64,000 nt of DNA from Synanceia verrucosa (taxonomy: Eukaryota > Chordata > Actinopteri > Perciformes > Synanceiidae): the NCBI GenBank assembly GCA_029721515.1, contig CM056556.1, positions 26,310,169 through 26,374,168 on the forward strand, read 5' to 3'. Shown piece by piece: positions 49,701 to 60,549 of this stretch. A program made the translations under genes and the position numbers. Position 1 is the first letter of the stretch. The number at the start of each line of letters is the position of its first letter. Under the pieces are notes generated by a model. It was not told the origin of the DNA. It made no database searches and saw only the letters and a program-made list of their open reading frames with translations.

Positions 49701-52700
49701 TAATCGTTTCGCTTGGACAGTTTATACTGACGTTCGACACAGCGGCAGCCCAGACGCAGGCAGCGCACATACGCCTCCGTGGACGACTCGCTGCGAAGCT
49801 GATCACCTGTCAGGTATCTACGAAGAAAACAGAAAATGACGAAATGAAAAACTTCTATCTGTTCAGCGTTGAGCTTCCACACACAAGTGACAGAAAAGAG
49901 AATAAGACATCCTGCCTCCCAGTCCCTAAAACGAGTCAAGCTCCAAAAATCTGAATCCTGCATTTCCCAGAATGCAACTGAAAGCATATTTTTGTAAACC
50001 CACAGGCAGCTCACCTGGAGGAGCAGGGATTTTATAACAAAATCTGCTGCTTTAATTACTTGTTAACATGTATGTTTGGTCATTTTTGAACATTTTTGCT
50101 GGATGAAATACTGAACTCAATCTGCTGCCTGAATCTCCCTACAGATTTTTAGTTTTTACTATAACTTCACATTGAATAGTTGTATCATCTTATTAAATTA
50201 TGAGTAACATCTACTGTGATTTAGAGACACATAATGAGTCGTACTGACGTGTTGTGTGAGGAGTTGATCCAGTAATGGGACAGAGGGTTGTTCATGTTCA
50301 GACGGTTGACCTCTGAGAACTTTTCATCCCACACTGAGTTTTCCTTGGAAAAAAGGAAGCTAAGGAACTGGAGGAGGAGAAAGAGATAACAACGTAGCAC
50401 ATAACTCTTGTCTATAGAACCAACAAATAACTATTTAGCCTTTTAGCATTTAGTCATTTCCTGTGGCATAAAATGCAGAGGTAATGCTGATGTGATTGAA
50501 TATTCTGAATTAAGTGCATTGCTCTTTGTTTTTATTTTGGGAATATGGCAGGCCCATCGATCCCTGTCACAGGCAGTACTAATGGGCACAGAGCTGATCA
50601 CCTCGCTGACGGTGAACTCAGGATCGTTGGTTTTTCTCATGGTGTCATCAATGAAGGTGGTCATCAGCTCTCTGACTCGGTTCAGATCACAGGCCCAGGA
50701 TTCCTGATGAGGGGACAGAAAAATAAAAATCAGTTAGTCATTGTCATTATAAGTCACTGAATTATTGCCGTCTACCTTATATAAGCCTTGACCTCTGACC
50801 CCTGAAGGTCTGATCCAGTCCTCTAGCATCACTGTTTGCTTCTTGGTGTCAAACTCCTGAAAAATCCTGAAACTGGAACATTTTTCCTGCTTCTAAGATC
50901 AAACTCTGAGGACCAAATGTTCATTTGTTATTCTCCTAATTTTCACCACTTGTTGTGTCCTTTATTTGTCCAGCTTTGTTGTCCTTGTTCCCAGCAGTTA
51001 TGTCTATTTGCTTGTGCACTATGCTAAAAAAAAGTCCTTGTTTGTGCACACATCATCAATCATTCTGATTCATTCAAACTGACAAAAAGAAATCTGGGCT
51101 ACGAACAAATGAATGTCAGTTCAGGTCAGTTTCCTTCGCTGGGAATGATGACAGGAAGCTGTTTTACTGTGAGAATGTAACCAAGCATCACAGTGGAGGC
51201 GACCTTTGACCTCAAAATATGACCACTGGTGGTCACATGCAGTTTTTTGCATGCTGTGGTGTTATTTTGTGAAAACTGGATTTCTGCACCTCCTCATGAC
51301 TCTGTTTTCATGATAATCAGAGCAGCTGCTGGTGAACGCTGTTTCCAGGATTGGCAACACAGCAAAGCAACAAAAATACCAAGAAAAGTTATAAAAAAAA
51401 TACCAATACCAACTCTTTCTAGAGAATTAATCAGACGGACTTCACATTAGGTCAGAACACTGTGAAGATCATTACAAAGCCTTTGAGGTTTTGAGGAAGG
51501 GTGTTGCCATGGTGAATTAGCATGTTTCACCATAACACAGTAAGATGCTGTAACCACTCATGCTACACAACAACATGACATATTATCAGTGTGCGTTTTT
51601 TCACATCATGTAGTCAACATGTCATTAGCAGCGGCGAATACTCGCTCACAGCAGCAAAAGGCAAAGCCCAGGCCTGCTCATCGCTGCAGTTTAAAGGCTT
51701 TTCATGCTTTTTCCAGGCAACTTGAATTACAAAATGCTGAAAGGTGATTACAGAACTGTTAGCCAATAATGTGCAAAAAAGAAACCCCCAGCTTTAAGTG
51801 ACTTGTGTATAATAATCACAAATATAGACAATAGATGAATGACACAGTAGCAGATTATTGCAGATCTTTTTCGCTGGGGGAAAGGGACTGACTGTAGTTT
51901 ATTTTACCTTCTGCTGGTAGATGAGGAATCGCTGGAAGTCATGGAGCAGAACTGCTGAGGCATCTGGTTTATCAGTGTTACTGTATGATAAAAGACAAAA
52001 GAGCAAACAGTCATGCTGACAGCAAACTGTGACTTTCATCAGAAAGATGGAAAGAAAACAGGAGCTCACCCCAGAATAAAAGCACATGACTCCTTTTTGA
52101 ACTCATCCAGGATCTGAGTTTAAAATATGAGAATGAAAAAGCTGGAAAAACACAATTATAACAACGCAGTACATATTTACTCCCATGTGATTGATTCAGG
52201 CTCACCTCGTTCTGTTCAAACATTATAAGTTTGTATACTTTATGAAACTGCTCAAAGTCCAGACGGTCTTTCTTTGCTCCCACTTCCTGTGAAAGCCAAA
52301 CCAAAGAGCGTCTGTGGGGTTTAATCATGGAGTCACGTGTGGAAAAATGTGATTTAACTGCACACGACAACGACGAGGACATGGAGGAGGAAGTGAAGAC
52401 AAGAGTACCAGGAATTTGTCTTTGAGGGTCCGAGAGCTGGGGACCTTGTAGTTGAGCAGAGCCAGCAGAGCCTTCAGCTCCTTCATGGAGATGCTGGGGA
52501 GGACACAGAGAGACCATGTGCATCACACATATATCCTTAATGCATTCAGTTAAAGGTCATTCAATGCAACATAACCATACAGGTTCAGTGTTACTAGTTT
52601 TTTTATCAGATGATAAGACACTGATTTCTATACAGAGCCAGCATGACTGAGTACCTGTTTGTTTTGGTCTGATTGACAGAGTACATCTGTTTCCTCAGCC

Positions 52701-55186
52701 AACTGGAGGGAAAGAACACAGAGAATCAATGACTGGATGAGTCTTTATCAATGATAATATAACAATAAAGACAATAATACCCACCTCTCTATAAGAACAG
52801 GAGTCGGAGCGCTCAGCGTCTCTTGTCTCAGCAGCTCCAGTCCTGTCAACCATTTCTGAGCCTCCTCGACAGAATCAGCTGTAAAATGAGCAAAAGAAAA
52901 AGTTGCTACTGCAGCAAAGAGTCACTCAACACTGTGACATGACGAGATCCACTGTCCAGAAAATAAGAGATCACAATATAATTAATAATTATAATAATAA
53001 TCATCATGCATTGGTTTTATATGATGCTTTTCATAAAAACTCAACATAAGATTCACACAAGACAACGTGTACTAAGCAGGAAAGGTAAATGCGTCAAAGC
53101 ACAAAATGAAAACAAATCAGACAGTTCAATCACTCCAATATTAATTAAGATATCAATTATAATGAAGAGGAATATCTAAAACAATGCTAAGCTGTTTTCA
53201 GAAAGTTGTCGACCGTAAAACGCACACAGCTCACTCAGACATGTGGAGTAATTAACATTTTGCGTAGTGTATTACTGACACATCTTCATATTGTTCAACA
53301 TTTTTCAGAAGTTTAGCATGACAACTGGAGGCCAGCCTGCTCGCTTCAGAAGGTAAAAACATGCAAACCGAAAACTCTAATACTGACTGATAAACACAAT
53401 TACTGCTCGATTAAATTTGTGGTAAAAACTGCTCTCAAAGTGAAACAACATGAGACACAACAGAAAGCCACACTTAGCTTAGCACTTTTTAACCTGAGTA
53501 AAATAAAACGACCACAAAGTGGTTTGATTCCACTGAAAGAGTAAAATTACAAGGCTCCAGTGGACCAAAGCTTTCTGTTGGAGAAATTCATGCAAACTAC
53601 AGTGAGCATCTTTTCCTGGGTGACCTCTGACCTTTGAGTCACATGATCTGAAGCGACGGCTGAGAAAACACTTCTCAGTGTTACAACAAACCGACAGAAG
53701 GTGGCACTAAGAACAAAAAGTCATTTAAAGGCAGCAGAATACTGAAATATGATGTGTTTGTAGATGAACAACACCCACACCACGGTGCTGGACATGTAGC
53801 TGCCTCTAAAACCACAAACTGGTGTCATGAAGGGATGAAAGAGGAATGTTAGGAGTGTTTTTAACTTTGGATACAGACAGGAAGTCCTCCATACCACCCA
53901 CAGATCAACATATGTAACAGTCACAGTTTGATTAACACTGCAGACTCCTTGGTTAGGTTTTGGAAATGATCATGTTTTGGGTATGTTTTTCAGTCAGTGA
54001 CACTGCGTGAGTTAAGTAGCGTAGCGGCTAACCACCTCAGCTCTGCACTAATTCACTTTTGATCTCACACTGTGACAGAAAAGGTTGAATAAATTCTTCC
54101 ACTGGTATCTATTGAATCAGTCTCGACATGTATTAAATATGTGCACACTGAGGACGGACAGACCTCAGAGCGAACAGTGAACTCATTTAAATGAAGCCTT
54201 CACCTCCCAGGCTGAGGGTGTTGAGGACAAAGAGCGAGCCGTAGAAGATGGTGAAGCAGGTGTTCTCCTCATGTTTGTCTTTGCCATCTTTAAAACGCTC
54301 AAAGTCCTTGGAGTTCCTCCCTGGACGAACCTCTCGGATCTCAAACAGATCCACTGAAAAAGAGCACACACACACACGAGTAAAAAACATCACTTCATCG
54401 ATGGTAAAAACACAAGAGATGATCAGTAGATGTGACATTTCTTCTTTTCCTGTTCCACACATTTTCTATTCAAGAAGTGATTCACACCATTTTATTTTAT
54501 TTTATAATTCAGTCATATCCACAGTCTAAATATTTTATATAATTCTATTTCACTTGGCATTAAAGTCAAACTGTAGATATTTATTATTATTACTTTTTTT
54601 ATTTATAATTATGACTTTATTTTTTCATTATTATTGTTTTTTTCGTACTATAAGTTGTTTACACTGCTGTAACAAGTGAATTTCAATAAAAACATTCTAG
54701 TAAAATATTATAAACTGTGCTCTAAAAGTTATAGTGACAGTCATAGTTATATTTCTCGCACTCTTTAGAGTTTGGTGATTTTCTCACAGTGATGCTGGTG
54801 AGTTTATGTATTAAAAAAATGCACCTTTCCTGCTACATCACAAACATGTTCATAACTCTGCCTGTTGTAATAATTCATTCAGGCCTCCTGCTACCAACTC
54901 AAGGTTTTAATGGAGAAGAAATGGTGTCACTGTGTTTTGAAGAAACCTGCATAAACTAAAAACATGATGATGATGGTCATATTTTATTAACTGTATACTC
55001 ACAGACACCATCGGTTTTGTCTGCGGTGCGCGTCCACGCCACCTGCCTGGTCTCCATGATGACCTGTACGGTGAGCCGCTCCGCCTTCTGCCTGAACACC
55101 GTCATGACCACGCCCATCTCCATGTCACGTTTGATCAGGATCTTCTTGTACTCCGTCATCTCGCCCTGCTGCCCCCAGTGAGCCAT
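39974..55186 (-). CDS. plcg2: Phospholipase C gamma 2, complete 32-exon gene
   Basis: PLCG2 hydrolyses PIP2 to IP3 and diacylglycerol at the plasma membrane downstream of immune receptor tyrosine kinases such as BTK and SYK (family knowledge). I traced 32 coding exons with GT/AG borders and consistent phases. They sum to 3,756 nt, giving 1,251 residues against ~1,265 in human PLCG2. Identity as gamma 2 rather than gamma 1 rests on the C-terminal NSKFYS, the LRYPVTPKL stretch after the second SH2, the linker SLYEV...YVEPNEIEPSL, and the neighbour meak7 (human PLCG2 and MEAK7 share 16q23-q24). The start ATG (55,184-55,186) lies two bases inside an exon, so at least one 5'UTR exon lies further up. 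Minus-strand AATAAA signals at 39,791-39,796 and 39,238-39,243 could end the transcript. Intron 19 carries a Tc1 element. Exon coordinates are given in the block entries below. Confidence 0.96.
40351..40399. repeat. (GT)n microsatellite next to the plcg2 exon 30 donor
   Basis: About 24 GT units. On the transcribed (minus) strand this is a (CA)n tract starting about a dozen bases after the exon 30 5' splice site. Confidence 0.95.
40411..42009 (-). other. plcg2: plcg2 exons 28-30: C2 domain
   Basis: Exons: 41901-42009, 41643-41810, 40411-40499 (residues ~1061-1182, with KVKYKIAVR from exon 27). The C2 domain reads VIAARHLPKPGRSIASPFVEIELCG, KFKTIVYRDNGLNPVW, LTFLRFVVNEEDMFSDPN, then GYRSVPLKNGYSENLELASLLIYIHVQQAE. 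It gives calcium-assisted membrane docking. The donor of exon 30 is followed after about a dozen bases by a (CA)n tract on the transcribed strand. Intron 29 also carries a transposon remnant (40.66-41.44 kb). Confidence 0.93.
40660..41440 (+). mobile_element. Probable remnant of a hAT-like (zinc finger/HAT dimer) transposon
   Basis: The left part reads CAGGACCAGAGCCAGCCCAA, then a run rich in GGCCACCTGGCC and GGGGGCCCCC. A short frame at 41,019 (MPQKSGRKKEKKKSS) resembles the basic start of such transposases but stops after 20 codons. The right edge has GAGGGCCCAC and GGCTTGGGTCATC. The body that would carry the transposase is missing. Superfamily assignment is from general resemblance only. 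It sits in plcg2 intron 29. Confidence 0.4.
42086..43911 (-). other. plcg2: plcg2 exons 23-27: second half of split PH and catalytic Y-box
   Basis: Exons: 43839-43911, 42930-43102, 42617-42719, 42332-42535, 42086-42225 (residues ~830-1060). After DMEDNPLGELCQGVIDISKCNI comes the PH remainder (PNVLTLQDMEQDS...LEELFEWYQ). The Y-box follows: SDLVVYCQPRSKEKDRF, EIRSFVENK, LSRVYPKGQRVESSNYDP, MVALNFQTADRY and ALFSLNGQTGYVLQPE. The substrate-contacting Ser, Arg and Tyr (SFVE, SRVYPKG) are present. Confidence 0.94.
43995..44429 (-). other. plcg2: plcg2 exons 20-22: activation linker and SH3 domain
   Basis: Exons: 44361-44429, 44180-44289, 43995-44091 (residues ~738-829). The linker keeps two tyrosines in SLYEV and KTYVEP, at the positions of human Tyr753 and Tyr759, the activating BTK-type sites. 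The SH3 domain reads PQSTVRAVYSYQTEKPDELSF, then GALIHNVSKEGNGWWKGDYGG and FFPSNYVEE. The usual ALYDY motif is AVYSY here. The acceptor at 44,289 fits homology (adds PQ) better than the next AG six bases on. The Tc1 element lies just upstream in transcription order, between exons 19 and 20. Confidence 0.93.
44486..46092 (+). mobile_element. Tc1/mariner transposon with broken DD34E transposase
   Basis: A 1,607-bp element is flanked by TA on both sides (44,484-44,485 and 46,093-46,094). The terminal inverted repeats match perfectly for 46 bp (44,486-44,531 against 46,047-46,092) and imperfectly for about 25 bp more. Both begin CAGTCATGGAAAAAATTATT. The orientation is opposite to plcg2, within intron 19. 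A complete Tc1-type body is present but damaged, so the copy cannot make its own transposase. The perfect termini suggest a fairly recent insertion and possible mobilisation in trans. Confidence 0.95.
44767..45794 (+). pseudogene. Tc1 transposase pseudogene (frameshifted)
   Basis: The start MPKTKELCEATKA is at 44,767. The frame leaves register near 44,806 and returns near 44,870 (two compensating indels). It runs open from ~44,926 (GRGRKRLSTPRDDRALIRS) to 45,348, where a one-base loss near 45,331 shifts it again. It resumes from 45,345 (MIWGCFSLSG) to the stop at 45,792-45,794. The catalytic triad is readable: Asp at 45,226 (FSDES), Asp at 45,501 (QQDNAPCH) and Glu at 45,606 (NPIENLW), the last two 34 residues apart. 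The N-terminal paired-like DNA-binding region lies in the damaged part. Confidence 0.93.
46729..46779. repeat. (AAT)n microsatellite in plcg2 intron 19
   Basis: AAT repeats grading into GATAAT units, about 640 bp beyond the right end of the Tc1 element. Confidence 0.9.
47020..48013 (-). other. plcg2: plcg2 exons 16-19: tandem SH2 domains
   Basis: Exons: 47844-48013, 47533-47733, 47277-47399, 47020-47200 (residues ~513-737). N-SH2: EPWFHGRL, DGTFLVRQSDT with the phosphotyrosine-binding Arg, then FTLSFWRSGRVQHCRI and LIQHYRENPLRC. C-SH2: WFYSNLSRGQAEDYLLRI, DGAFLIRQRERE, GKVKHCRIQKEG and FESLVELVNYF. The frame across the exon 16/17 junction requires the acceptor before GCGCAGCGG. Together these domains bind phosphorylated adaptors (BLNK/SLP-65 type) and hold the autoinhibited state (family knowledge). 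Confidence 0.95.
48479..49047 (-). other. plcg2: plcg2 exons 14-15: X-box end, acidic linker and first half of split PH
   Basis: Exons: 48952-49047 and 48479-48565 (residues ~452-512). The reading HKKLSVEGGG...QKQGDLEIWDPVDQ joins QWNKHYCVISDDKLYYAEEY, the first half of the PH domain that the SH2-SH2-SH3 array interrupts. It ends in a run of glutamates before the first SH2. A Tyr pair (KLYYAEEY) replaces the usual KLSFSDD seen in human. Confidence 0.9.
49163..50703 (-). other. plcg2: plcg2 exons 9-13: catalytic X-box
   Basis: Exons: 50602-50703, 50249-50367, 49732-49817, 49529-49646, 49163-49331 (residues ~254-451). Half of the TIM-barrel. Visible residues matching the PLC active site: the His-Asn of INSSHNTYLTGDQLRSESS, the Glu and Asp of CRCVELDCWEGP, the His of IIYHGWTRTTKIKF, the Glu of ILSIEEHC, and the phosphate-binding lysine of KIIIKHKK (the last residues continue into exon 14). 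Nothing essential is missing, so the enzyme should be active. Confidence 0.95.
51908..55186 (-). other. plcg2: plcg2 exons 1-8: N-terminal PH domain and EF-hands
   Basis: Exons: 55003-55186, 54204-54353, 52785-52878, 52655-52702, 52409-52493, 52206-52286, 52080-52123, 51908-51980. They encode residues ~1-253. The PH domain includes VQVIMETRQVAW, VRPGRNSKDFERF and CFTIFYGSLFVL. The EF-hand region includes WLRKQMYSVNQ, SISMKELKALLALLNYKV and DRLDFEQFHKVY, and ends DASAVLLHDFQRFLIYQQK. The N-terminus (MAHWGQQGEMTEYKK) differs from mammalian PLCG2 but converges from EYKK...MTVF on. A few residues after MTVF are missing relative to human. Confidence 0.93.
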
Positions 55187-55962
55187 CTCTGCAGCCGAGA
55201 CAGAGCACACACACACACAATTCACTGCATGAAAAGAGGCTGAAAGCTTTAGATTTAAGGCTTTAAAGGGACACAGAGCCATCATCAGGAGCATCACCTC
55301 CTCTTTTTCTTCCATTATAAAGTAATATATAAAGTACTCTCGTGTTATAAATACCAGTGATACCAAAGAAACTCTGAATATATGCTGACTATTTTCTTCA
55401 GAGACCTGTGCACCACTTAGATGGAATATGGATGAAAGTATCAAGAGCACACAGAGATGTGTTGGCAGGCTGTGACATCATGAATAATGTGTTCACCAAG
55501 TTGCTTTAAGGACTCAACTGAACTTGTCAATATCTATATTTTCAATATCGGACTTCCTAAAATGCAGAGGCCTGACAAAAGGCATCCCATAATAATGGTC
55601 ACCAAGACTTACTAAGCTGCCATTTAGGGCCCAGACCGTGTCGCACATGTAGGTATTTTTTTTAACTCTTCTTCCTTTAAGCTGACTTTACCCTGGAAAT
55701 CAGCATGATATGTGACCTTGACCTACTGAGTAATTTAAACTCAAACTTGGCTGCTTGAATCCTCTGCAAGCTGATGTCTGTTATTCCTGCTCTGCCATGG
55801 ACAGTTTATGAGGCAAAATAACATTTGGTGGTGAGAGGAAACACTCGCAGCACCTACCATGGTGCCACAGCAGCTCCATAAATATACAAAAACATTAATA
55901 ATGCAACTCAATCATCTCTTTCTGGCAAGCTTTCTGGTCCACTGATGTTTCTGTGCAGCATC

Positions 55963-56356
55963 AACTCTTTGAGTGCCAAGGACGTACAGCTTGTGAGTAA
56001 TGTTGGGGCTTCTGGGAGATGTAGTCAGAGCATAAAGAGACGGTATACACCACAGAGATCAAAACAGGAAGTGGAGACGATCGAGATTAGAGAGAAAAAC
56101 AAACAGAAAGTGGAGAAAAAGTGGTGATTTTGGTGAAAGTGTCCTCTACTCTACCTCTGATAAAACAAGAATGGAACAAGGTAAAAACAAACATTTTTTT
56201 CATGATGAAATAGAGAGTCTCTTCTTTCATTTGAGCTATTCACTGTTTTCAGAGTCATAGTACAAAATATTCTGTGGGTCTAGAAATATGACTCAAAATG
56301 GACAAAAAACACTGGAACAAGGCACTTTATGTTTTATAAAACAGCTCAATGTGTTC
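55963..56356 (+). mobile_element. piggyBac-like MITE, copy 6
   Basis: Begins AACTCTTTGAGTGCCAAGGA, so it retains the 5' terminal repeat (the TTAA has decayed to TCAA), then lacks part of the 5' interior and continues with the shared core to ~56,350. Located in the presumed first intron of plcg2. Confidence 0.85.
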
Positions 56357-58057
56357 TTATAACATGCAACATTTATTTTATTAGTACCAGTCTATTTTCT
56401 ATTTCATTCCAATCACATATTCTCAGGGTTAATCATTTACTTTATGTGTTAGTTTACTGCTCAATGATTTAGAGGGGGAAGTAAGATATGGGTGGTAATG
56501 AAGACAGGGTGGTTTTGATCTAGTTTACATCCACGTCACCATTTCATCACTTTGTCCTGTTCGATCAAACTGATGAGTAATACCAAACTTCAACCATAAA
56601 AAAGCACATCTGCAGTCTCCAGCATCTTGTCTACAAAGATGTGTCAGTAAGTGGGAGATGTAAGCAGCTTTTCGTGACACGGTGCATGACATCATGCATG
56701 CATGGCATCAGATGATGGTGTGGGAACATACTTGAGAAGTTGCAGGTAGTGCTGAAGGTCAGCCTGGTACATCACCTTTCTGTGCCTAATATTTAACTTG
56801 CAAACCAAACAGTGCCACAGAAGAGAGTTACAGCCTGAAACATACAGACTAAAATGTGTTCTTCAGTGTTTTGAAGGGAAATTAATGATTAACTGACATA
56901 ATCACACATCTATTCCACTGAAACCTTTACCCCTGTGAAGGGCCTGTCGCTGATCACTGCAGCCTTATTTCAACTGACAAATTTCCTCCAACTGATGCTG
57001 CACTGATATTTAACCAATATATAACACACAAAATGTGCCAACAGAGCCACAGCTGTTCACATCACACATACACAAACATGTCTGCTGCAGGAAAACCAGT
57101 GTTTATAACATACACTGTGTACACCAACCCAAAGAAAAATGAAATAAACTTTCCTTTGGCTTTCATTTGTGTTTTTAAATTAGACTGCTGCAGATGGTAG
57201 CATTTAGCAAGAGAGAGAACATCCTCTGCATCGCTCTTTGCTCTTCTTTCAGTGAATAAAGCCTCTCCAGCTCTGATAGCACTGATGCTATTAGCGGCTA
57301 CGCTAACCTCTTCATGTACACACCTGAGCCACACCTGATGATCCAAACATTACCTGAAGCCTGACAGGATGGATTTTCATGTTAGCTTACTGCAGCTGCC
57401 GTACACAGTGAACACATATTATATTAACAGGTGTCATGTGCAGGGTCTTTAAAGGTATAATATATAGGAAAAAAACACTATAGACTGATACAAGACTAAA
57501 TAAAAAAAATATTCATTCAAGAAATCCAAGACACAGCTGAAACACCCACAGCCTGGTGAACGGTTTAAGAACTGAGCCTCAGAGAGACTCTGACTTTTGG
57601 AGGCAGATTTATTTCCCACACTAAGCAACACCAAACCTTATTTGAAGACATGCATCCAGGCAGGTCAGTATAGTTTACAGCGTCCAAGATCAGACCTCCA
57701 CAGTGGTCTGGTCTGAGCAGGAGGATCAGGTTCATCCAGACAGAGATGAAGCCACCAACAGAGGTGGTACACCTTCTCAGTATAAAAATGATGTCTCTCA
57801 CTCACCACTTGTGACCCTGCAGAAAGGGTTCAGCCATGTTTTATTTCTCTGATTCACTGCTTTGCTCTCTGTAATGCTGCTCTCTCTCCTTCACTTACTA
57901 CCTTTGAACTCTTTGATCTGTCACATATTATGCCTTAAAAGGGGCTTCATGCAAAAATTCACAGCATATCTATATTAAACACAGCGATGTGGAAACAGTG
58001 CTGACAGACACGTCAGAGCTGTAACTGTCGTATGAGCACACGACAGTAAGAGACACT

Positions 58058-59190
58058 AACATGCAAAGAATAGCATGCACTGAGTTAATAACGCACTGAA
58101 TTAATAACATGCACTGAGTTAATAACATGCACTGAGTTAATAACATGCAAATAATAACATGTACTGAGTTAATAACATGCAAAGAATAACATGCACTGAG
58201 TTAATAACGCACTGAATTAATAACATGCACTGAGTTAATAACATGCAAATAATAACATGTACTGAGTTAATAACATGCACTGAATTAATAACATGTACTG
58301 AGTTAATAACATGCACTGAATTAATAACATGCACTGAGTTAATAACATGCAAATAATAACATGTACTGAGTTAATAACATGCAAATAATAACATGTACTG
58401 AGTTAATAACATGCAAAGAATAACATGCACTGAGTTAATAACATGCACTGAGTTAATAACATGCACTGAGTTAATAACATGCAAATAATAACATGTACTG
58501 AGTTAATAACATGCAAAGAATAGCATGCACTGAGTTAATAACGCACTGAATTAATAACATGCACTGAGTTAATAACATGCACTGAGTTAATAACATGCAA
58601 ATAATAACATGTACTGAGTTAATAACATGCAAAGAATAACATGCACTGAGTTAATAACGCACTGAATTAATAACATGCACTGAGTTAATAACATGCAAAT
58701 AATAACATGTACTGAGTTAATAACATGCACTGAATTAATAACATGCACTGAGTTAATAACATGCACTGAGTTAATAACATGCAAATAATAACATGTACTG
58801 AGTTAATAACATGCAAATAATAACATGTACTGAGTTAATAACATGCAAAGAATAACATGCACTGAGTTAATAACGCACTGAATTAATAACATGCACTGAG
58901 TTAATAACATGCACTGAGTTAATAACATGCAAATAATAACATGTACTGAGTTAATAACATGCACTGAGTTAATAACATGCACCGAGTTAATAACATGCAC
59001 TGAGTTAATAACATGCACTGAGTTAATAACATGCAAATAATAACATGTACTGAGTTAATAACATGCACTGACTAACATGCACTGAGTTAATAACATGCAC
59101 CGAGTTAATAACATGCACTGAGTTAATAACATGCAAAGAATAACATGTACTGAGTTAATAACATGCACTGACTAACATGCACTGACTGAC
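58058..59190. repeat. 16-32 bp composite minisatellite
   Basis: Tandem array with main unit TTAATAACATGCACTGAG (18 bp), a 16-bp form carrying TAACGCACTGAA, and a 32-bp form with an inserted CATGCAAATAATAA-type segment. The same order of forms recurs several times (starting near 58,070, 58,190, 58,530, 58,640 and 58,860), so there is a higher-order repeat. It is AT-rich and lies in the presumed first intron of plcg2. Short minus-strand frames here (HVINSVHVINS) are repeat artefacts. Confidence 0.95.
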
Positions 59191-60128
59191 TGTTTAACAC
59201 ACTAAACCTGACTAAATGAAGCACAGACAAACTCCAACACACAGAAGGAGAGCGACTCCACCCTCTGCTCAGGTAGACAGAGCTCCTCTGTATCTTTACA
59301 GAAATAATAAAATGAACAACATGCACAAATCATACAGAAAAAATAGTAAATATGCGCCTAGCTTTTGTTTAAATAATATCATAGATAGAAAAATATATAC
59401 TTTAGATGCCCATCCCCACCTTTTAACTTTGTTTAATCTCAGTTTGACGAAATTTTTAAATAAAAAGCTGGCGAAGAAAATCAACCTGTCTACAACTAAA
59501 ATTAGAATACACACCTGAGCTGTGGCGTGGCTACAATCTACACTCACCTCCAGCCTAGTAACTGAACTACATTTACATAATAAAAAATAGCACTGTTGAA
59601 TTAATGCTAGCTGTCAGTTAACAGGGAAAACTAGCACAAATGAGGCGTCACTGCACATTAAACACAAAGTGTGATGAAACTCAAACTAATTCATCATTGT
59701 ATTACTGAGTGCAGTAAGATAGTAAGACCAAGTGGTGAAAATGTTACCTGTATACAGGTGATCAGTTGTATTAGAGCTGAAGCACAGTGGTTTCTGCAAA
59801 GGGGTCTGGGATAATAAAACATTATCATTAAAAAAATGTTTAAAAATGTCTCTGTAACTTCTAGCATGTCATTTATGCAGACACATTTTCCCATCTTTCT
59901 CTAATCTTCACATCATGAGCCTGGATCTCTGCAGGCTCAGTTCAGTATAACCGCTGTGGCCCCTGCTGGGAGCCTCCAGGAGCCCCCAGGAGCCCCGCAG
60001 ATCTGCTGCCGGTAAAAGGCGGATTTCCCCGCTTGTCTAACTCTGACGCACCGCAGACAGCAGACACTTTGAAAAGTAGGAAATGACGAATAAACAGTCA
60101 AAAACAGAAAGAGAAATCCTTTCCTTAC

Positions 60129-60175
60129 CGGTGAGTTTGAGTCTCTTCTAGAAAAAGAGCCGCTTGTTTTCTGTC
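60129..60175 (-). other. plcg2: Candidate 5' non-coding exon of plcg2
   Basis: The plcg2 ATG exon begins with a splice acceptor, so an upstream exon must exist between 55.2 kb and meak7. On the minus strand a good donor (CACCG then gtaagg) falls at 60,129. Immediately downstream in transcription, 59.94-60.06 kb is locally GC-rich. This is inference only; the upper boundary is arbitrary and other donors in the interval are possible. Confidence 0.25.
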
Positions 60176-60506
60176 AGATCATTTTCTGAAGTCATGAAAT
60201 GAAGCTGAGAGGAAAACGGTCAGTTCCTCTAACTGTGTGTACAAGGAAGTAAAAGTTCACTTACATTACAGGCAATGGCACGAGCTGTAAAAAAAAAAAA
60301 AAAAGGACCGGAAACAGGACGGTATCTATGCAAACTAGTGAGCTACTGTAGATGAGAGGAAAGTGTGAGTTTAAATGAATGTTAGTGAGTGACAGGTGAT
60401 GTTCACAGCTGCTCCCTGCAGCCCATTAAAGATTAAAATTTAACTGAAACAACCCAGGTTATAAATAACAACCTAAAAGAAGGAAAGACAAGAAGGAACA
60501 ATGTGG

Positions 60507-60549
<43 letters not shown>

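Larger units (their letters stand above)
55189..60128. other. plcg2: Presumed plcg2 intron 1
   Basis: Holds the MITE at 56.0 kb and the composite minisatellite at 58.06-59.19 kb. No other exon seen. Confidence 0.4.

Noticed and set aside
39974..55186. Assignment as plcg1
   Set aside because: C-terminus, inter-SH2/SH3 linker and meak7 linkage fit plcg2; no plcg1-type long tail is present.
58137..59036. Repeated HVINSVHVINS minus-strand frames
   Set aside because: Frames of the 18-bp minisatellite, not genes.
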